DNA from: Paenibacillus sp. KS-LC4
GTDB taxonomy: Bacteria; Bacillota; Bacilli; Paenibacillales; Paenibacillaceae
DNA length: 64,000 bases
Assembly (NCBI RefSeq): GCF_036894955.1
Contig: NZ_CP145905.1
Coordinates: 4,172,501 to 4,236,500, forward strand
Reading direction: 5' to 3'
Shown: positions 45,426 to 56,358 of the stretch, one piece after another
How the letters are laid out: each line of letters starts with the position of its first letter
How positions within the stretch are numbered: position 1 is the stretch's first letter
Translations under genes and position numbers: made by a program
The notes under the pieces: model-generated
What the model was told of the DNA's origin: nothing
The model's input: only the letters and a program-made list of their open reading frames with translations
The model's database searches: none

Positions 45426-46457
45426 TTATGAAATAAGTGCTGTCTTCACGGAGGTCATCGCTCTTGGCGCGCCTGTACTCATGTCGTAACCAATCGTTTC
45501 ATTAAAAGCGCCCTCGTAGTCCGTCAGCTTTTTGGTTGAGGTGACCATGTTTTCGAGCTCCGGCAGGCTTTGAGCAAACTTGAGCGCCGTGCTGATCATT
45601 TGATGAACGGCAACATCGCCAATGACATTGACACCGTTATTAATAAAATCAGTCGGCTTGAATGATACCTCGTAGCTGTCGTCATAGCCCATCGGAATCA
45701 CTCTGCCCCCTTTGCCGATCAGTTCCAAAGCGACGTGCAGCTGATTGCCGACCGCATCAATAATAATATCGAATTTTTGTCCATTGTTAATTTCGAGCAC
45801 CTTTTCAAGCGTCAACTCCTGCGGATGGAACACATAATCAGCGATGCTCGCCGCAAAGCTTTTACGGTACTCATCCACCTCTGTACCTACAGTAAGGCGG
45901 CCAAGCCGCTTGCCCACAAGCTGGCACAGGGAACCAATCGCGCCGGAGCCCAGTACAAGCACGGAGTCGCTTGGTTTAACGCGAGCTTTCAAGAAGCTAT
46001 TGAGCACGCAGCCGAGCGGCTCGACCATCATTGCCGCTTCCCAGCTCATCGTGTCAGGAATTTTAAATACATATCTTTCTTCGCCTGCGTAATATTCCGC
46101 GAACGTGCCATGGATGGTCATCCCCACCTGATGATCCTCGAAGTTTTCGCAATAGCAGTGCAGTCCCTCACGGCAATACGAGCAAATGCCGCATGATTGT
46201 GTCGGGTCGATGAGCACACGGTCGCCTACTTTAACGCTTCTCACTTTAGGCCCGACTTCAACGACCGTTCCAACCCCTTCATGACCGATAATCGTGCCGG
46301 AATTGGCCGGAATTTTTCCTTTTACAATGTTAAGGTCTGTTCCGCAAATGCCTGAACCAAAAATTTTAACCTTAACGCCTGTTGGTGAGCTGATGGCAGG
46401 CTCCTCCATCTCCAGAAGCTCCACCTTGCGATAATCCTGATATACTAATGCTTTCAT
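45426..46457 (-). CDS. Zinc-dependent medium-chain dehydrogenase
   Basis: 343 residues. Catalytic zinc ligands: CGTD (Cys near 38) and GHEGVG (His near 60). A Cys-rich structural zinc loop reads CGICSYCREGLHCYC. The NAD fold has VLGSGAIG. It resembles sugar/polyol dehydrogenases and aminocyclitol dehydrogenases. AGGAGG lies before the ATG. It follows the aminotransferase by 36 nt, so they form an oxidation-transamination pair. Confidence 0.92.
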   Translation of the reverse strand: MKALVYQDYRKVELLEMEEPAISSPTGVKVKIFGSGICGTDLNIVKGKIPANSGTIIGHEGVGTVVEVGPKVRSVKVGDRVLIDPTQSCGICSYCREGLHCYCENFEDHQVGMTIHGTFAEYYAGEERYVFKIPDTMSWEAAMMVEPLGCVLNSFLKARVKPSDSVLVLGSGAIGSLCQLVGKRLGRLTVGTEVDEYRKSFAASIADYVFHPQELTLEKVLEINNGQKFDIIIDAVGNQLHVALELIGKGGRVIPMGYDDSYEVSFKPTDFINNGVNVIGDVAVHQMISTALKFAQSLPELENMVTSTKKLTDYEGAFNETIGYDMSTGAPRAMTSVKTALIS

Positions 46458-46493
46458 TAAACGTGCCTCCTCTGTCTATTTGCGAATATTAAA

Positions 46494-47765
46494 TTACACA
46501 GCCGACTTGCTCTTCCTATGCTCTTGTTTGCTCCACGCAAGCAAAGCTTCCTTAAGCGACTCCTGTATGAGCAGCAGCTCCGCCTCCGAATGAGCATCCG
46601 AGAAGACGAAGAAGCCTTTCGTAAAAATGCCCTGCTGAGCGAGCCGCTTCATCATATAAGCGCGGAACGGATCACGGTAAAAGTCCTGCTCCGCCCGCGA
46701 TCTCAGGCAGAAGCTCGCATAAGTGCCATGCAGCGCAAGCTCTTCTGTCAGCCCCAGCGCTTCCAGTTGGGTTTGCAGCTCAGCCATCAGCCTCTCGGTA
46801 CCGCCGCGCCAGCTAGGCCAGCTTGGCGCTGCCTGCATCAGCTTCTCGCAGGCGATAAGCGCGGCCAGCGCAATCGTCTCGCTGGAATGGGCGCTGCTGA
46901 ATTTGACCTGGCCGCATAGCCGCATAATCGGCTCTGAGCCTAACACGACGCCAAGCGGCAAACCATTCGCCAGCCCCTTCGACAAGCAAAGAATATCCGG
47001 CCACAGCCCGTATTCGCCCGCAGTCGCCTGCTTGCCCATTCTTGCGCCCGACGTTACCTCGTCGAACACGATTAAAATGCTGTGACGTGCGGCCAGTTCC
47101 ATCACCCTTCCAAGCTCCTCCCGCTGCCACTCGTTCGGGCATAACACGATGCAGGCAAGCTGGTCGCCGTGCCGGCGTACTTCGTCTTCGATTCGCCGCA
47201 AGCTCGCATGCGGCACCCAAACGGTACTACTGCGGATTTCCGCCGGAATCCCCATCGCTTCCGCGTCTCCGCCGTAATAACCATAGGCCGACCAGTCGCT
47301 CCAGCCGTGATAAGCCGTCGACATCACCTTTGGCCTGCGGGTGTAAGCTCTTGCCAGCCGTACCGCTCCGCTAACTGCATCGGCTCCTCCCTTACAGAAG
47401 CGAAGTGCCGCATAACGCTGCTCAAAGCGGGCGAGTACAAGCTCTGCCGCCGCGAGCTCCACATCAGCAGGCACCGAGAAGCTTGTCCCTTTGGCGAGCT
47501 GCTTGACAATCGCCGCCTGCACTTCCTCGCGGGCATGTCCCCATGCGGCGGTGCCCATCGCCATCTCGCAATCGAGCCATTCGTTTCCGTCGATATCAAT
47601 AAATTTGGATTGTCTGGCTTCTACACAGCAGATCGCCGTTTCGCCAGGGAATAAGCGCTCTGGCGTCTTCGCCAGCGTGCTGCATCCGCTCGGAATGACT
47701 TGCTGCACGCGCTCCAACCATTGCAGGCTTTGGGTAAATACCGCCTGCTCCTCTCTCGTCTTCAT
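46494..47765 (-). CDS. Class III aminotransferase (GSA-aminomutase-like)
   Basis: 423 residues, PLP fold type I class III. Seen: VIPSGCSTLAKTPERLFPG at the start, FDEVTSGARMG with the PLP Asp, and LCLSKGLANGLPLG with the PLP Lys. It is similar to glutamate-1-semialdehyde aminomutases and to aminotransferases of sugar and aminocyclitol pathways. No hem genes are near, and the neighbours (GT2, dehydrogenase) argue for the second role. GGAGGAG precedes the ATG. Confidence 0.9.
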   Translation of the reverse strand: MKTREEQAVFTQSLQWLERVQQVIPSGCSTLAKTPERLFPGETAICCVEARQSKFIDIDGNEWLDCEMAMGTAAWGHAREEVQAAIVKQLAKGTSFSVPADVELAAAELVLARFEQRYAALRFCKGGADAVSGAVRLARAYTRRPKVMSTAYHGWSDWSAYGYYGGDAEAMGIPAEIRSSTVWVPHASLRRIEDEVRRHGDQLACIVLCPNEWQREELGRVMELAARHSILIVFDEVTSGARMGKQATAGEYGLWPDILCLSKGLANGLPLGVVLGSEPIMRLCGQVKFSSAHSSETIALAALIACEKLMQAAPSWPSWRGGTERLMAELQTQLEALGLTEELALHGTYASFCLRSRAEQDFYRDPFRAYMMKRLAQQGIFTKGFFVFSDAHSEAELLLIQESLKEALLAWSKQEHRKSKSAV

Positions 47766-47789
47766 GGTTTCTCCTCCATTTAGCGCGTA

Positions 47790-48947
47790 CTAGCGCACCT
47801 TTGTTCCTGGCCAGCAGCTTTCGTAAATTCGGTCGATGGAGATGACATTGCCATAGAGGTCAATAATCAAATCCTGTGCCCGGTGAGCGTGGCGCATTTC
47901 AATCCAGTAGCGGTTTTCCAGCAGCCGCGTGAAGTTGTCTACGAGGAACAATAGCCGGCTGCGGCTCTGAATGAGCTCCTTGCCCAGCACCTGCGGCAGC
48001 CAAATCGCCCCATTCGAGTTGAAGCGGTTCGAATAGTCATATACTTCGGTCAGCGTAGCAAACTCTGCCTCGCGAAGCTGGCTCCAGAACATATCCGCAT
48101 CGCTGCGCACCTCAGCCAAATCGACGCCAATCATCGGCAGCTCCGCTGATGCCGGGTCCTGCTGCTCCAGATGCGATTTCAAATGGTCAAACATAAACGG
48201 CCAAATATCGGCCTTAATGTCGCCGCCCCACTTTTTCCAGAAGCGGGCCAAATTGTTTTTGCGATTGAAGCTGCGATGAATGCCGCTGCTGCGCTCCCAG
48301 TGGTAAGCTAGAACTTCAGGGTTAATGACGATGTCATAGCCGGCTGCCCGCGCTCTCATCTGGTAATCGAAATCCTCGTAGCCGTTGAAAAACTTCTCAT
48401 CGAGCAGCCCTACCTTCTCATACACTTCGCGCTTCATGCCGAACATCGCGAAAATTACGAGCTGGACGGAAAACGTCTGCTTCGGAATGTCCATTGGCGA
48501 AGCATTCAGGAAGAGATGACGACCAATCGTATCGGCAAAGGCAATGCCGCAATGCTGAACGCCGCCCGTTTGCGGATACAGCAGTACGCCGCCTGCCATA
48601 CCGATTTCATCGCTGCTGTCGAGCGTCTCGCTCATGAGCTGCTGCCAGTTGTGATTCAAAATCGTGTCCGAATCAAGAAAATAAATATATTGCCCCTGTG
48701 CAATTTTTAGCGCGCTATTAATAGAAACGGCGCATCCAAGCGGATAGTCGTGCTGCAAAATCTCCACCGTCACGCCTTCCTTGCACTCTGACTGGAGCTT
48801 GTCCAAATGCTGTCTGACTGCTGTGCCGGAACCGTCATTGATGAAGATAATCTGGGTGGATGGGCTTACTGTCCGCAGCAATGAATCCGTAAATAAGTTC
48901 AAAATGTTATAATCCTGGTTTACTGGCACAATAACCGTGTGTAGCAT
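47790..48947 (-). CDS. Family 2 glycosyltransferase
   Basis: 385 residues. GT-A fold: VIVPVNQDYN at the start, FINDGSG, DSDTILN (DxD metal motif), GYEDFDYQMRARAAG. The C-terminal 130 residues are an extra region of unknown role. It is the first gene of the six-gene minus-strand cluster and has a GGAGGAG box. It probably moves a sugar from a nucleotide donor to the product of the dehydrogenase/aminotransferase pair, by inference. Confidence 0.9.
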   Translation of the reverse strand: MLHTVIVPVNQDYNILNLFTDSLLRTVSPSTQIIFINDGSGTAVRQHLDKLQSECKEGVTVEILQHDYPLGCAVSINSALKIAQGQYIYFLDSDTILNHNWQQLMSETLDSSDEIGMAGGVLLYPQTGGVQHCGIAFADTIGRHLFLNASPMDIPKQTFSVQLVIFAMFGMKREVYEKVGLLDEKFFNGYEDFDYQMRARAAGYDIVINPEVLAYHWERSSGIHRSFNRKNNLARFWKKWGGDIKADIWPFMFDHLKSHLEQQDPASAELPMIGVDLAEVRSDADMFWSQLREAEFATLTEVYDYSNRFNSNGAIWLPQVLGKELIQSRSRLLFLVDNFTRLLENRYWIEMRHAHRAQDLIIDLYGNVISIDRIYESCWPGTKVR

Positions 48948-49255
48948 GTAATCTCCTCCACGTGATTTATAGTTTCAATTTCGTTCGACGCCAGCTGCCC
49001 TCCCTTTAATTCAACTCGACTCTATCTAAATTTGGCATTTATTACATGTGACTGGAATAGAATCTGGTTACAGTGTATGTTTATGCAGCTTACGGTGTAA
49101 ATCTCAACATCTGAACACTATTAAATTTTGAACCTGTTCACTAGATTAGGCGGTAAATTTGACAAGGGGTTTTAATTCGTTTTAACTAGAGATAACTGGT
49201 TTTTTTGAGAAGAGAAGCACTTGGCAAAATTCATATAGATCGGAGCTATTTCAAC
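48948..49255. other. Divergent intergenic region
   Basis: 308 bp between the GT2 gene and the UbiD gene. AT-rich on the right. It must hold both promoters; none is clear. No RNA structure recognised. Confidence 0.35.
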
Positions 49256-51088
49256 ATGTATCGCGACTTGGAGCAGTGTGTGCTCGATTTGGAGCAGAAC
49301 GGACATCTCGTTCGGATAAAAGAAGAGGTCGACCCCCATTTGGAAATGGCGGCGATTCATATGAAGGTATTTGAAGCTGGCGGGCCCGCCCTATTGTTTG
49401 AAAATGTAAAAGGCTCCAAATTCCGCGCTGTCTCCAATTTATTCGGAACAGTTGAGCGGAGTAAATTTATGTTCCGCCATACATGGGAATCCGTCCAGCG
49501 CGTCATGGAATTGCGCGGCGATCCTATGAAAGCGATGAAAAACCCGTTTGGACATATTGGAACGGGTCTCGCGGCATGGAAGGCGCTGCCGAAGCAAAGC
49601 TCGGGAAGCGTGCCGGTAGCGGCGCAGGAAATACAAATTTCCGATCTGCCGCTCATTAAGCATTGGCCAGATGATGGCGGAGCTTTCGTGACGCTGCCGC
49701 AGGTGTTTACCGAGGAGCCGGGCAAGCCGGGACTCATGAGCGCAAATCTTGGCATGTACCGCGTTCAGCTTAGCGGCAATGATTATGAGCTGAATAAGGA
49801 AGTAGGCGTCCATTACCAAATTCATCGCGGCATCGGCATTCATCAGGATATGGCCAATAAGCTGGGCAAGCCGCTGAAAGTCAGCATTTTCGTTGGCGGG
49901 CCTCCGGCCCATACGCTGGCTGCCGTTATGCCGCTGCCGGAGGGCTTAAGCGAAATGACCTTTGCTGGTTTGCTCGCGGGACGCCGTTTCCGCTATAGCT
50001 ACAAGGACGGCTTCGTGCTTAGCAATGACGCAGATTTCGTCATCACAGGTGAAATCCATCCCGGCGAGACAAAGCCGGAGGGTCCGTTTGGCGACCACCT
50101 CGGATACTACAGCCTGACGCATCCATTTCCGTTAATGAAGGTGCATAAAGTATATGCGAAGCCTAATGCGATCTGGCCATTTACCGTCGTCGGCAGGCCG
50201 CCGCAGGAGGATACCGCCTTCGGAGCGCTTATTCATGAGCTTACGGGAGATGCGATCAAGCAGGAAATTCCCGGCGTCAAGGAAGTTCACGCCGTCGATG
50301 CGGCAGGCGTGCATCCGCTGCTGTTCGCGATTGGCAGCGAGCGGTACACGCCATATCAGCAGGTGAAGCGGCCAACAGAAATTTTGACGCTGGCGAACCG
50401 GATTTTGGGCACAGGTCAGCTTAGTCTGGCCAAGTATTTATTTATTACGGCGGAGGACAAGCAGCCTGTAACGACGCATCATGAGGCGGAATTTCTCGCC
50501 TATGTGCTGGAGCGGCTGGAGCTGCGCCGCGATATTCATTTTTATACGAATACGACAATCGATACGCTCGATTATTCGGGAACGGGGCTTAATGAAGGCA
50601 GCAAGGTCGTGTTTGCAGCGTATGGAGAGAAGATTCGCGAGCTGTGCCGCGAAACGCCTGAGGCGCTTAAGGAACTGCGAGGATTTGAGAATGCTAGGCT
50701 CGTTATGCCTGGAGTTGTAGCGATTCAAGGCTCAGCCTTTATAAGCTATGCTGAAGCGAAGCTGCAATTACAGCGCTTGAGCGAGGCAATTGCCGAGAAG
50801 GGGCCGCTGCCGTCCTGTCCGATGATTATTTTATGCGACGACAGCACGTTTCTCAGCGCGAAGGTAGATAACTTCCTATGGGCAACGTTTACGCGCAGCA
50901 ACCCTTCTCATGATATTTACGGGGTAAATAGCGGCTATGAGCACAAGCACTGGGCCTGCGATAACGTTATTATTGATGCGCGTACGAAGCCGCATCAAGC
51001 ACCGCCACTTATCGCTGATCCAGCGGTAGAGAAACGTATCGAGCGCTTATTCACTTCTGGCGCAAGCCTTGGCGGTCTTAAGCTGTAA
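49256..51088 (+). CDS. UbiD family prenylated-FMN decarboxylase
   Basis: 610 residues from the ATG at 49256 (GGAG upstream; a TTG at 49205 extends the frame). UbiD pattern: HLVRIKEEVDPHLEMAAI at the N-terminus, a central region with EIHPGETKPEGPFGDHLGYYS containing the E...E/D residues of the active site, and VGRPPQEDT. These enzymes remove CO2 from aromatic or alpha,beta-unsaturated acids and need prenyl-FMN made by a UbiX partner. No ubiX is adjacent, and no menaquinone genes are near, so the substrate is open. Confidence 0.93.
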   Translation: MYRDLEQCVLDLEQNGHLVRIKEEVDPHLEMAAIHMKVFEAGGPALLFENVKGSKFRAVSNLFGTVERSKFMFRHTWESVQRVMELRGDPMKAMKNPFGHIGTGLAAWKALPKQSSGSVPVAAQEIQISDLPLIKHWPDDGGAFVTLPQVFTEEPGKPGLMSANLGMYRVQLSGNDYELNKEVGVHYQIHRGIGIHQDMANKLGKPLKVSIFVGGPPAHTLAAVMPLPEGLSEMTFAGLLAGRRFRYSYKDGFVLSNDADFVITGEIHPGETKPEGPFGDHLGYYSLTHPFPLMKVHKVYAKPNAIWPFTVVGRPPQEDTAFGALIHELTGDAIKQEIPGVKEVHAVDAAGVHPLLFAIGSERYTPYQQVKRPTEILTLANRILGTGQLSLAKYLFITAEDKQPVTTHHEAEFLAYVLERLELRRDIHFYTNTTIDTLDYSGTGLNEGSKVVFAAYGEKIRELCRETPEALKELRGFENARLVMPGVVAIQGSAFISYAEAKLQLQRLSEAIAEKGPLPSCPMIILCDDSTFLSAKVDNFLWATFTRSNPSHDIYGVNSGYEHKHWACDNVIIDARTKPHQAPPLIADPAVEKRIERLFTSGASLGGLKL

Positions 51089-51127
51089 ACAAAAGGAGTA
51101 CAGGCTCATGACCTGTACTCCTTTTGT
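51089..51127. terminator. Strong bidirectional terminator
   Basis: ACAAAAGGAGTACAGG (51089-51104) pairs with CCTGTACTCCTTTTGT (51112-51127), perfect 16-bp stem. It serves the UbiD gene and possibly the convergent gene at 51155. Confidence 0.92.
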
Positions 51128-51154
51128 TGTGTTCGACTGTTAGGGGACTGCCCC

Positions 51155-51916
51155 CTAATCCCGAATAATATAACCCTCGCTGTACGCTAGCTCGACGAAT
51201 CCAGCCATGTGGCGAGCTTGGAAGACAATGGGCTTTTCGCTTCCTATTATAACAATATTTTGCAGGTCAGCAACTCCCTCCGCCCGCAAAATAAACGCTT
51301 TAGTATAATCAAACCGCTCCTTCAGCGTAGTCATAATGGCATGTATTTGCTTGTCCCGCTCTCCTTTACCCATTAGATTCAAAATAACGGAGCCACCTTC
51401 ACTCAGCTTCTGCTGAATTAAATAAAAAAACTCCAGCGACACAAGCGATCGCGGCGTTCCCTCACGGGTGAAAGCATCCACTACGACGTAATCATATGTA
51501 TGGTTCGCTTCCGCCTCCAGCAAAGCACGCCCATCTCCAATAACCACATTATCCTGAATATAGCCAAAAAACGTTCGGCTAAGCTCCACGACTGTCTCAT
51601 CAAGCTCTGCTACCTTAAGCGACTTCTCTGCAAAATAACTGGCAATCGTCCCGATCCCGTGACCAATGAGAAACACCTTTTCGAAAGCCAGCGCATTGCT
51701 TTCCATTAGATGAATAATCGCCTGTGGATACTCGAACAAAATACGCTCCGGACGTTCAAGATCAAGTGCCCCCTGCATGGCATTACCGGCAAATTGGAGA
51801 ACGCGAAAGCGCCCTTTCTCTCCATCCAGCTCCGCCGTATCGTAGACGACAATTTCGTGGTGAGCGGTACGCTCCTCAAACCATATGCGTTCGATCTTAT
51901 TTGCTGAATGCTCCAT
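51155..51916 (-). CDS. Spermidine-synthase-like methyltransferase-fold protein
   Basis: 253 residues from the ATG at 51916, which follows the TAA of the lipoprotein gene by one base (TAACATG). The fold is SAM/spermidine-synthase type: VFLIGHGIGTIASYF near 80, VAELDETVVELSR, VIGDGRALLE and YDYVVVDAF. The active-site region of true SpeE (two conserved Asp pairs) is only partly matched, so polyamine synthesis is not sure. It is coupled to the lipoprotein gene. Confidence 0.82.
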   Translation of the reverse strand: MEHSANKIERIWFEERTAHHEIVVYDTAELDGEKGRFRVLQFAGNAMQGALDLERPERILFEYPQAIIHLMESNALAFEKVFLIGHGIGTIASYFAEKSLKVAELDETVVELSRTFFGYIQDNVVIGDGRALLEAEANHTYDYVVVDAFTREGTPRSLVSLEFFYLIQQKLSEGGSVILNLMGKGERDKQIHAIMTTLKERFDYTKAFILRAEGVADLQNIVIIGSEKPIVFQARHMAGFVELAYSEGYIIRD

Positions 51917-51917
51917 G

Positions 51918-53303
51918 TTACATCTCACTCAGCTTTGTATCTATCGTACGATTCATAAAATCAATCAATACCCCCACGCTATTGTCATTCTCCGCTAGTT
52001 TTACGAATATATCCATGCTCGCATCCAGTTGCTCCACCAGCTCCGAAATTTCATCGATCTCCTCATTCGTCAGCATTATGCTATCATCTTTGTCAGCCAA
52101 CGCTTGCTTTTGAAAATCCAGCATATCCTCTCGCAACTGCTTTCCATTTTCAATTAATCCACTCAGCTTCAAACTCTCTTCTCCTCCTGCGTGGTCCTTG
52201 CTAGCTAAAGCATAATGATGAATGGCGATTTGACGATCAAAAGTTGTATAAGCGCCAATTGTACGCCAAATTGTCCCTTTACCCGTTTCCAAATAGTAAA
52301 ATCTGCTCATGGTTCCTACCAGCTCTCCAATAAGCTCATCATACTGCTTTACTTTAGCTGCAAGTCCAACGGGGTCAGAAGCTATTTGTTCCGTTTTCTT
52401 AGCGATACATTTAGACACTTCGTATATCAAATGTAATTCATAGCTATAAGCATCTTCGGAAAACATTCGCACAGAATCATAGGGAGCTATGAAATTAATA
52501 TCTCCTGTTTCCAACAGCGTTTCCCTGCTTATAAGCTCTGCTAAACGTCCAATGATGGCTTCAGCATCTGTATCATTTTGCTCTTTCTGAACAATTTGAT
52601 TATAGATGGATGCTGCCTTCTTTTCCACACGATCTATATTAATATCGCTAACTGAACGATTCATAAGGTCATCGTACCATGCCAGCTCTATATATTTCCC
52701 ATTATCTTCAAAATAGACCGAAACAAGCTTTACAGGGTCGCTCTTGTTACCTTCTTCCGCTACGTCAGTATAATTTCCAATAATGATAATATCATTTGCC
52801 CCATCATAATTGACATCTCTAAAGCTTACCGACTCCATATTTTTAAGATCAAACCCCGATGCAAAGCTCGCAGGCAGCGAGCTTAAGACAAGATCGGCAG
52901 CATTAACCAAATAAAATTGCTGCTGCCACCTATCCTCAAGCGGGAAATAACCATATACAAGCTGCTGATTGTCATCCTGCTTCTTTTCTACATTCTGCTC
53001 AAAAACCTGCTTTCCTAACAGGACAAATCCTTTCGCCTCAAGCTCTGACAGTGACTTCCCTTCAGCATTGTCTGCACTCATCCAGTCGTCCTTTTCCTCA
53101 GTGTCCGCTTCTGCAGGCTGTGATTGCTCTAGAGCAGGGCTCGCAGAAGACGTTCCAAAGCTCTCCGATAATTTATCTGAAACTGCGGAGGCATCTTCCT
53201 GAAATTTCAGGCCGTTCGAGCAACCCGAAGCCAATATACCCATTATCAAAGAAACGCTTATTAAACCCATTCGTATTTTCACCGTCGTTCTACCAAACAT
53301 CAT
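51918..53303 (-). CDS. Lipoprotein of unknown function
   Basis: 461 residues. Lipobox LASGCSN (Cys near 28). A Ser/Glu-rich linker to about 75 is followed by a beta-rich part with YDGANDIIIIGNYTDV that looks like an FG-GAP/VCBS-type turn, then a helical C-terminus. Function not recognised. It is translationally close to the methyltransferase-fold gene. Confidence 0.72.
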   Translation of the reverse strand: MMFGRTTVKIRMGLISVSLIMGILASGCSNGLKFQEDASAVSDKLSESFGTSSASPALEQSQPAEADTEEKDDWMSADNAEGKSLSELEAKGFVLLGKQVFEQNVEKKQDDNQQLVYGYFPLEDRWQQQFYLVNAADLVLSSLPASFASGFDLKNMESVSFRDVNYDGANDIIIIGNYTDVAEEGNKSDPVKLVSVYFEDNGKYIELAWYDDLMNRSVSDINIDRVEKKAASIYNQIVQKEQNDTDAEAIIGRLAELISRETLLETGDINFIAPYDSVRMFSEDAYSYELHLIYEVSKCIAKKTEQIASDPVGLAAKVKQYDELIGELVGTMSRFYYLETGKGTIWRTIGAYTTFDRQIAIHHYALASKDHAGGEESLKLSGLIENGKQLREDMLDFQKQALADKDDSIMLTNEEIDEISELVEQLDASMDIFVKLAENDNSVGVLIDFMNRTIDTKLSEM

Positions 53304-53498
53304 AGCGTTAAATGTCCTTTCTCCTCTTCATTATCAATCTCCTGTAATTCGACAATTTCATTTAATTTCCTTTTTATATTCAACAAGTCTGGAAACGGTT
53401 AAATGGACATCCACGAGCTGGTCGCTGCAAAGTAAAAAAGACTGTCCCCTCGCAGCAGCACACTGCAAAAGAAACAGCCCTCGGAAGTTAATTAATAG

Positions 53499-53996
53499 TT
53501 AACCGACCTGAACCACTTTCAAATAAGCTTCAAGCTGATCGAATGTTCCGCCAAAGCCTTGTCTCATGGAATCGAACATGCCTATGAAAAATTGTTGTTC
53601 TGCCTCCGTCGCATTAATCGGTCCTCCGCGTAAGGTGAGAATCGTTTTGCCATCCTGCTCGGTAAACGTTAACGTATTGGAAATTTCAATCGGGAATATT
53701 TCGCTGAAAGGGGGACGTACAGCATTGCCATCCTTGTCCGAAAAAGAGTTAACGAAAACCATTTTTTCTGGCTCTACAATTTCAACAAACACGAATCTGC
53801 CCCACATTTCAGCACCATCCGGCGCTGTCATCTTGTAATGAAACATGCCTCCTGGTCTAAAATCAAGCTTGGCATAGCTAATCTCGAGCCCGGTTGGTCC
53901 CCACCATTTTTTCAAATGCTCTACCTCTGACCACACTTTAAATACCAGCTCTCGTGGCGCATGCAATTCCCTTGTAATTTCCAGTTGCTCAGTCAT
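53499..53996 (-). CDS. SRPBCC (AHSA1-like) protein
   Basis: 165 residues from the second ATG (GGAGG lies 6 nt before it; the first ATG at 54002 is too close). START-like fold: ITRELHAPRELVFKVWSEVEHLKKWWGP, DFRPGGMFHYKM, QGFGGTFDQLEAYL. Members bind small hydrophobic ligands. It overlaps the ArsR gene end, forming a common regulator/SRPBCC pair. Confidence 0.92.
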   Translation of the reverse strand: MTEQLEITRELHAPRELVFKVWSEVEHLKKWWGPTGLEISYAKLDFRPGGMFHYKMTAPDGAEMWGRFVFVEIVEPEKMVFVNSFSDKDGNAVRPPFSEIFPIEISNTLTFTEQDGKTILTLRGGPINATEAEQQFFIGMFDSMRQGFGGTFDQLEAYLKVVQVG

Positions 53997-54366
53997 GCTC
54001 ATCCTCCGTCTTTAGCTTAGTCATCGGTTGCTGCGCTTGTGCTGCCTCTTGCTTCTGAAGCTCCTTCAAATAAGCTTCCAAATTGTCAAAGCGCTGCTCC
54101 CACATGCTGCGGAACGTCTCCGACCATTCATTCAATTGCTGCAAAGACTGCGGCCGCAGCTTGTAAATTCGCTTATTGGCAGCCGGCTGCACCTCCACCA
54201 GCCCCGCATCACTGAGCACGCGAAGATGCTTCGACGTCTGGGGCTGGTTCAGCTCCAGCTGCTGGGCAATAGCGCCTACGGGCAGCGGCCCGTCACGCAG
54301 AAGCTCCACAATACTAAGGCGGTTCGGCTCGGCTAAAGCGCTGAAGGTCATCGCTTTCATCATCAT
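53989..54366 (-). CDS. ArsR family transcriptional regulator
   Basis: 125 residues. Winged helix at 8-85: FSALAEPNRLSIVELL, LNQPQTSKHLRVLSDAGLV. No metal-binding ELCVCDL motif, so it is not a metal sensor of the classical type. It overlaps the SRPBCC gene, which it probably regulates together with itself. An AGGAATATTCCT palindrome (54409-54420) lies 43 nt upstream and could be its operator. Confidence 0.92.
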   Translation of the reverse strand: MMMKAMTFSALAEPNRLSIVELLRDGPLPVGAIAQQLELNQPQTSKHLRVLSDAGLVEVQPAANKRIYKLRPQSLQQLNEWSETFRSMWEQRFDNLEAYLKELQKQEAAQAQQPMTKLKTEDEHD

Positions 54367-54767
54367 AAATCTACTCCAGACTTGTTATCCATTAAAGTAT
54401 ACCCCAAAAGGAATATTCCTGCAAACGCATGTTTATTTCAATTTCAATTTTAATTTCAATTAAATTTTATAATCCTGCCAACTTCCTCATTATAGCATGC
54501 CGAGCCGTTGCCGATTGCCTCCTTTGCCGCTTCAGTTTTGAAGGCTTTACATAGGTTATCCCTTTAGCTCAGAAAAAATGAATGTGACTGGATGTTAAAA
54601 CCATTTGCACAATCATCCCCACCTTCTCCAACGACCGGAAAGGAATTATTCCTCCGATCTTTCAGGCGAACATGCAGTCAGACCTTAGGCCTTAGGCCAC
54701 TCCATTCATGCATTTCGTTTCTGAGCTAAGGGGATAACAAAGCAAAGCAAAAAAGAACGAGAAATAA
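54367..54767. other. Intergenic region with two similar palindromes
   Basis: About 400 bp without a gene. It has AGGAATATTCCT at 54409-54420, AGGAATTATTCCT at 54641-54653, and a run of TTTCAATT-like repeats at 54431-54470. The palindromes could be operator sites. No coding signal. Confidence 0.4.
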
Positions 54768-54802
54768 AAACCGCAAAGCAGCCCATCACTGCCTTGCGGT
54801 TT
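54768..54802 (-). terminator. Intrinsic terminator of glpK
   Basis: AAACCGCAA (54768-54776) with TTGCGGTTT (54794-54802), plus GCAG with CTGC, with a T-run on the minus strand. Ends the glpP-glpK unit. Confidence 0.85.
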
Positions 54803-54817
54803 CATAATAGCCTGGCC

Positions 54818-56350
<1,533 letters not shown>

Positions 56351-56358
56351 TCATCCAT

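Noticed and set aside
46494-47765. hemL (glutamate-1-semialdehyde aminomutase) in a haem cluster with hemD
   Set aside because: The hemD-like gene is more than 4 kb away in another unit, and the neighbours are a GT2 and a sugar-type dehydrogenase.
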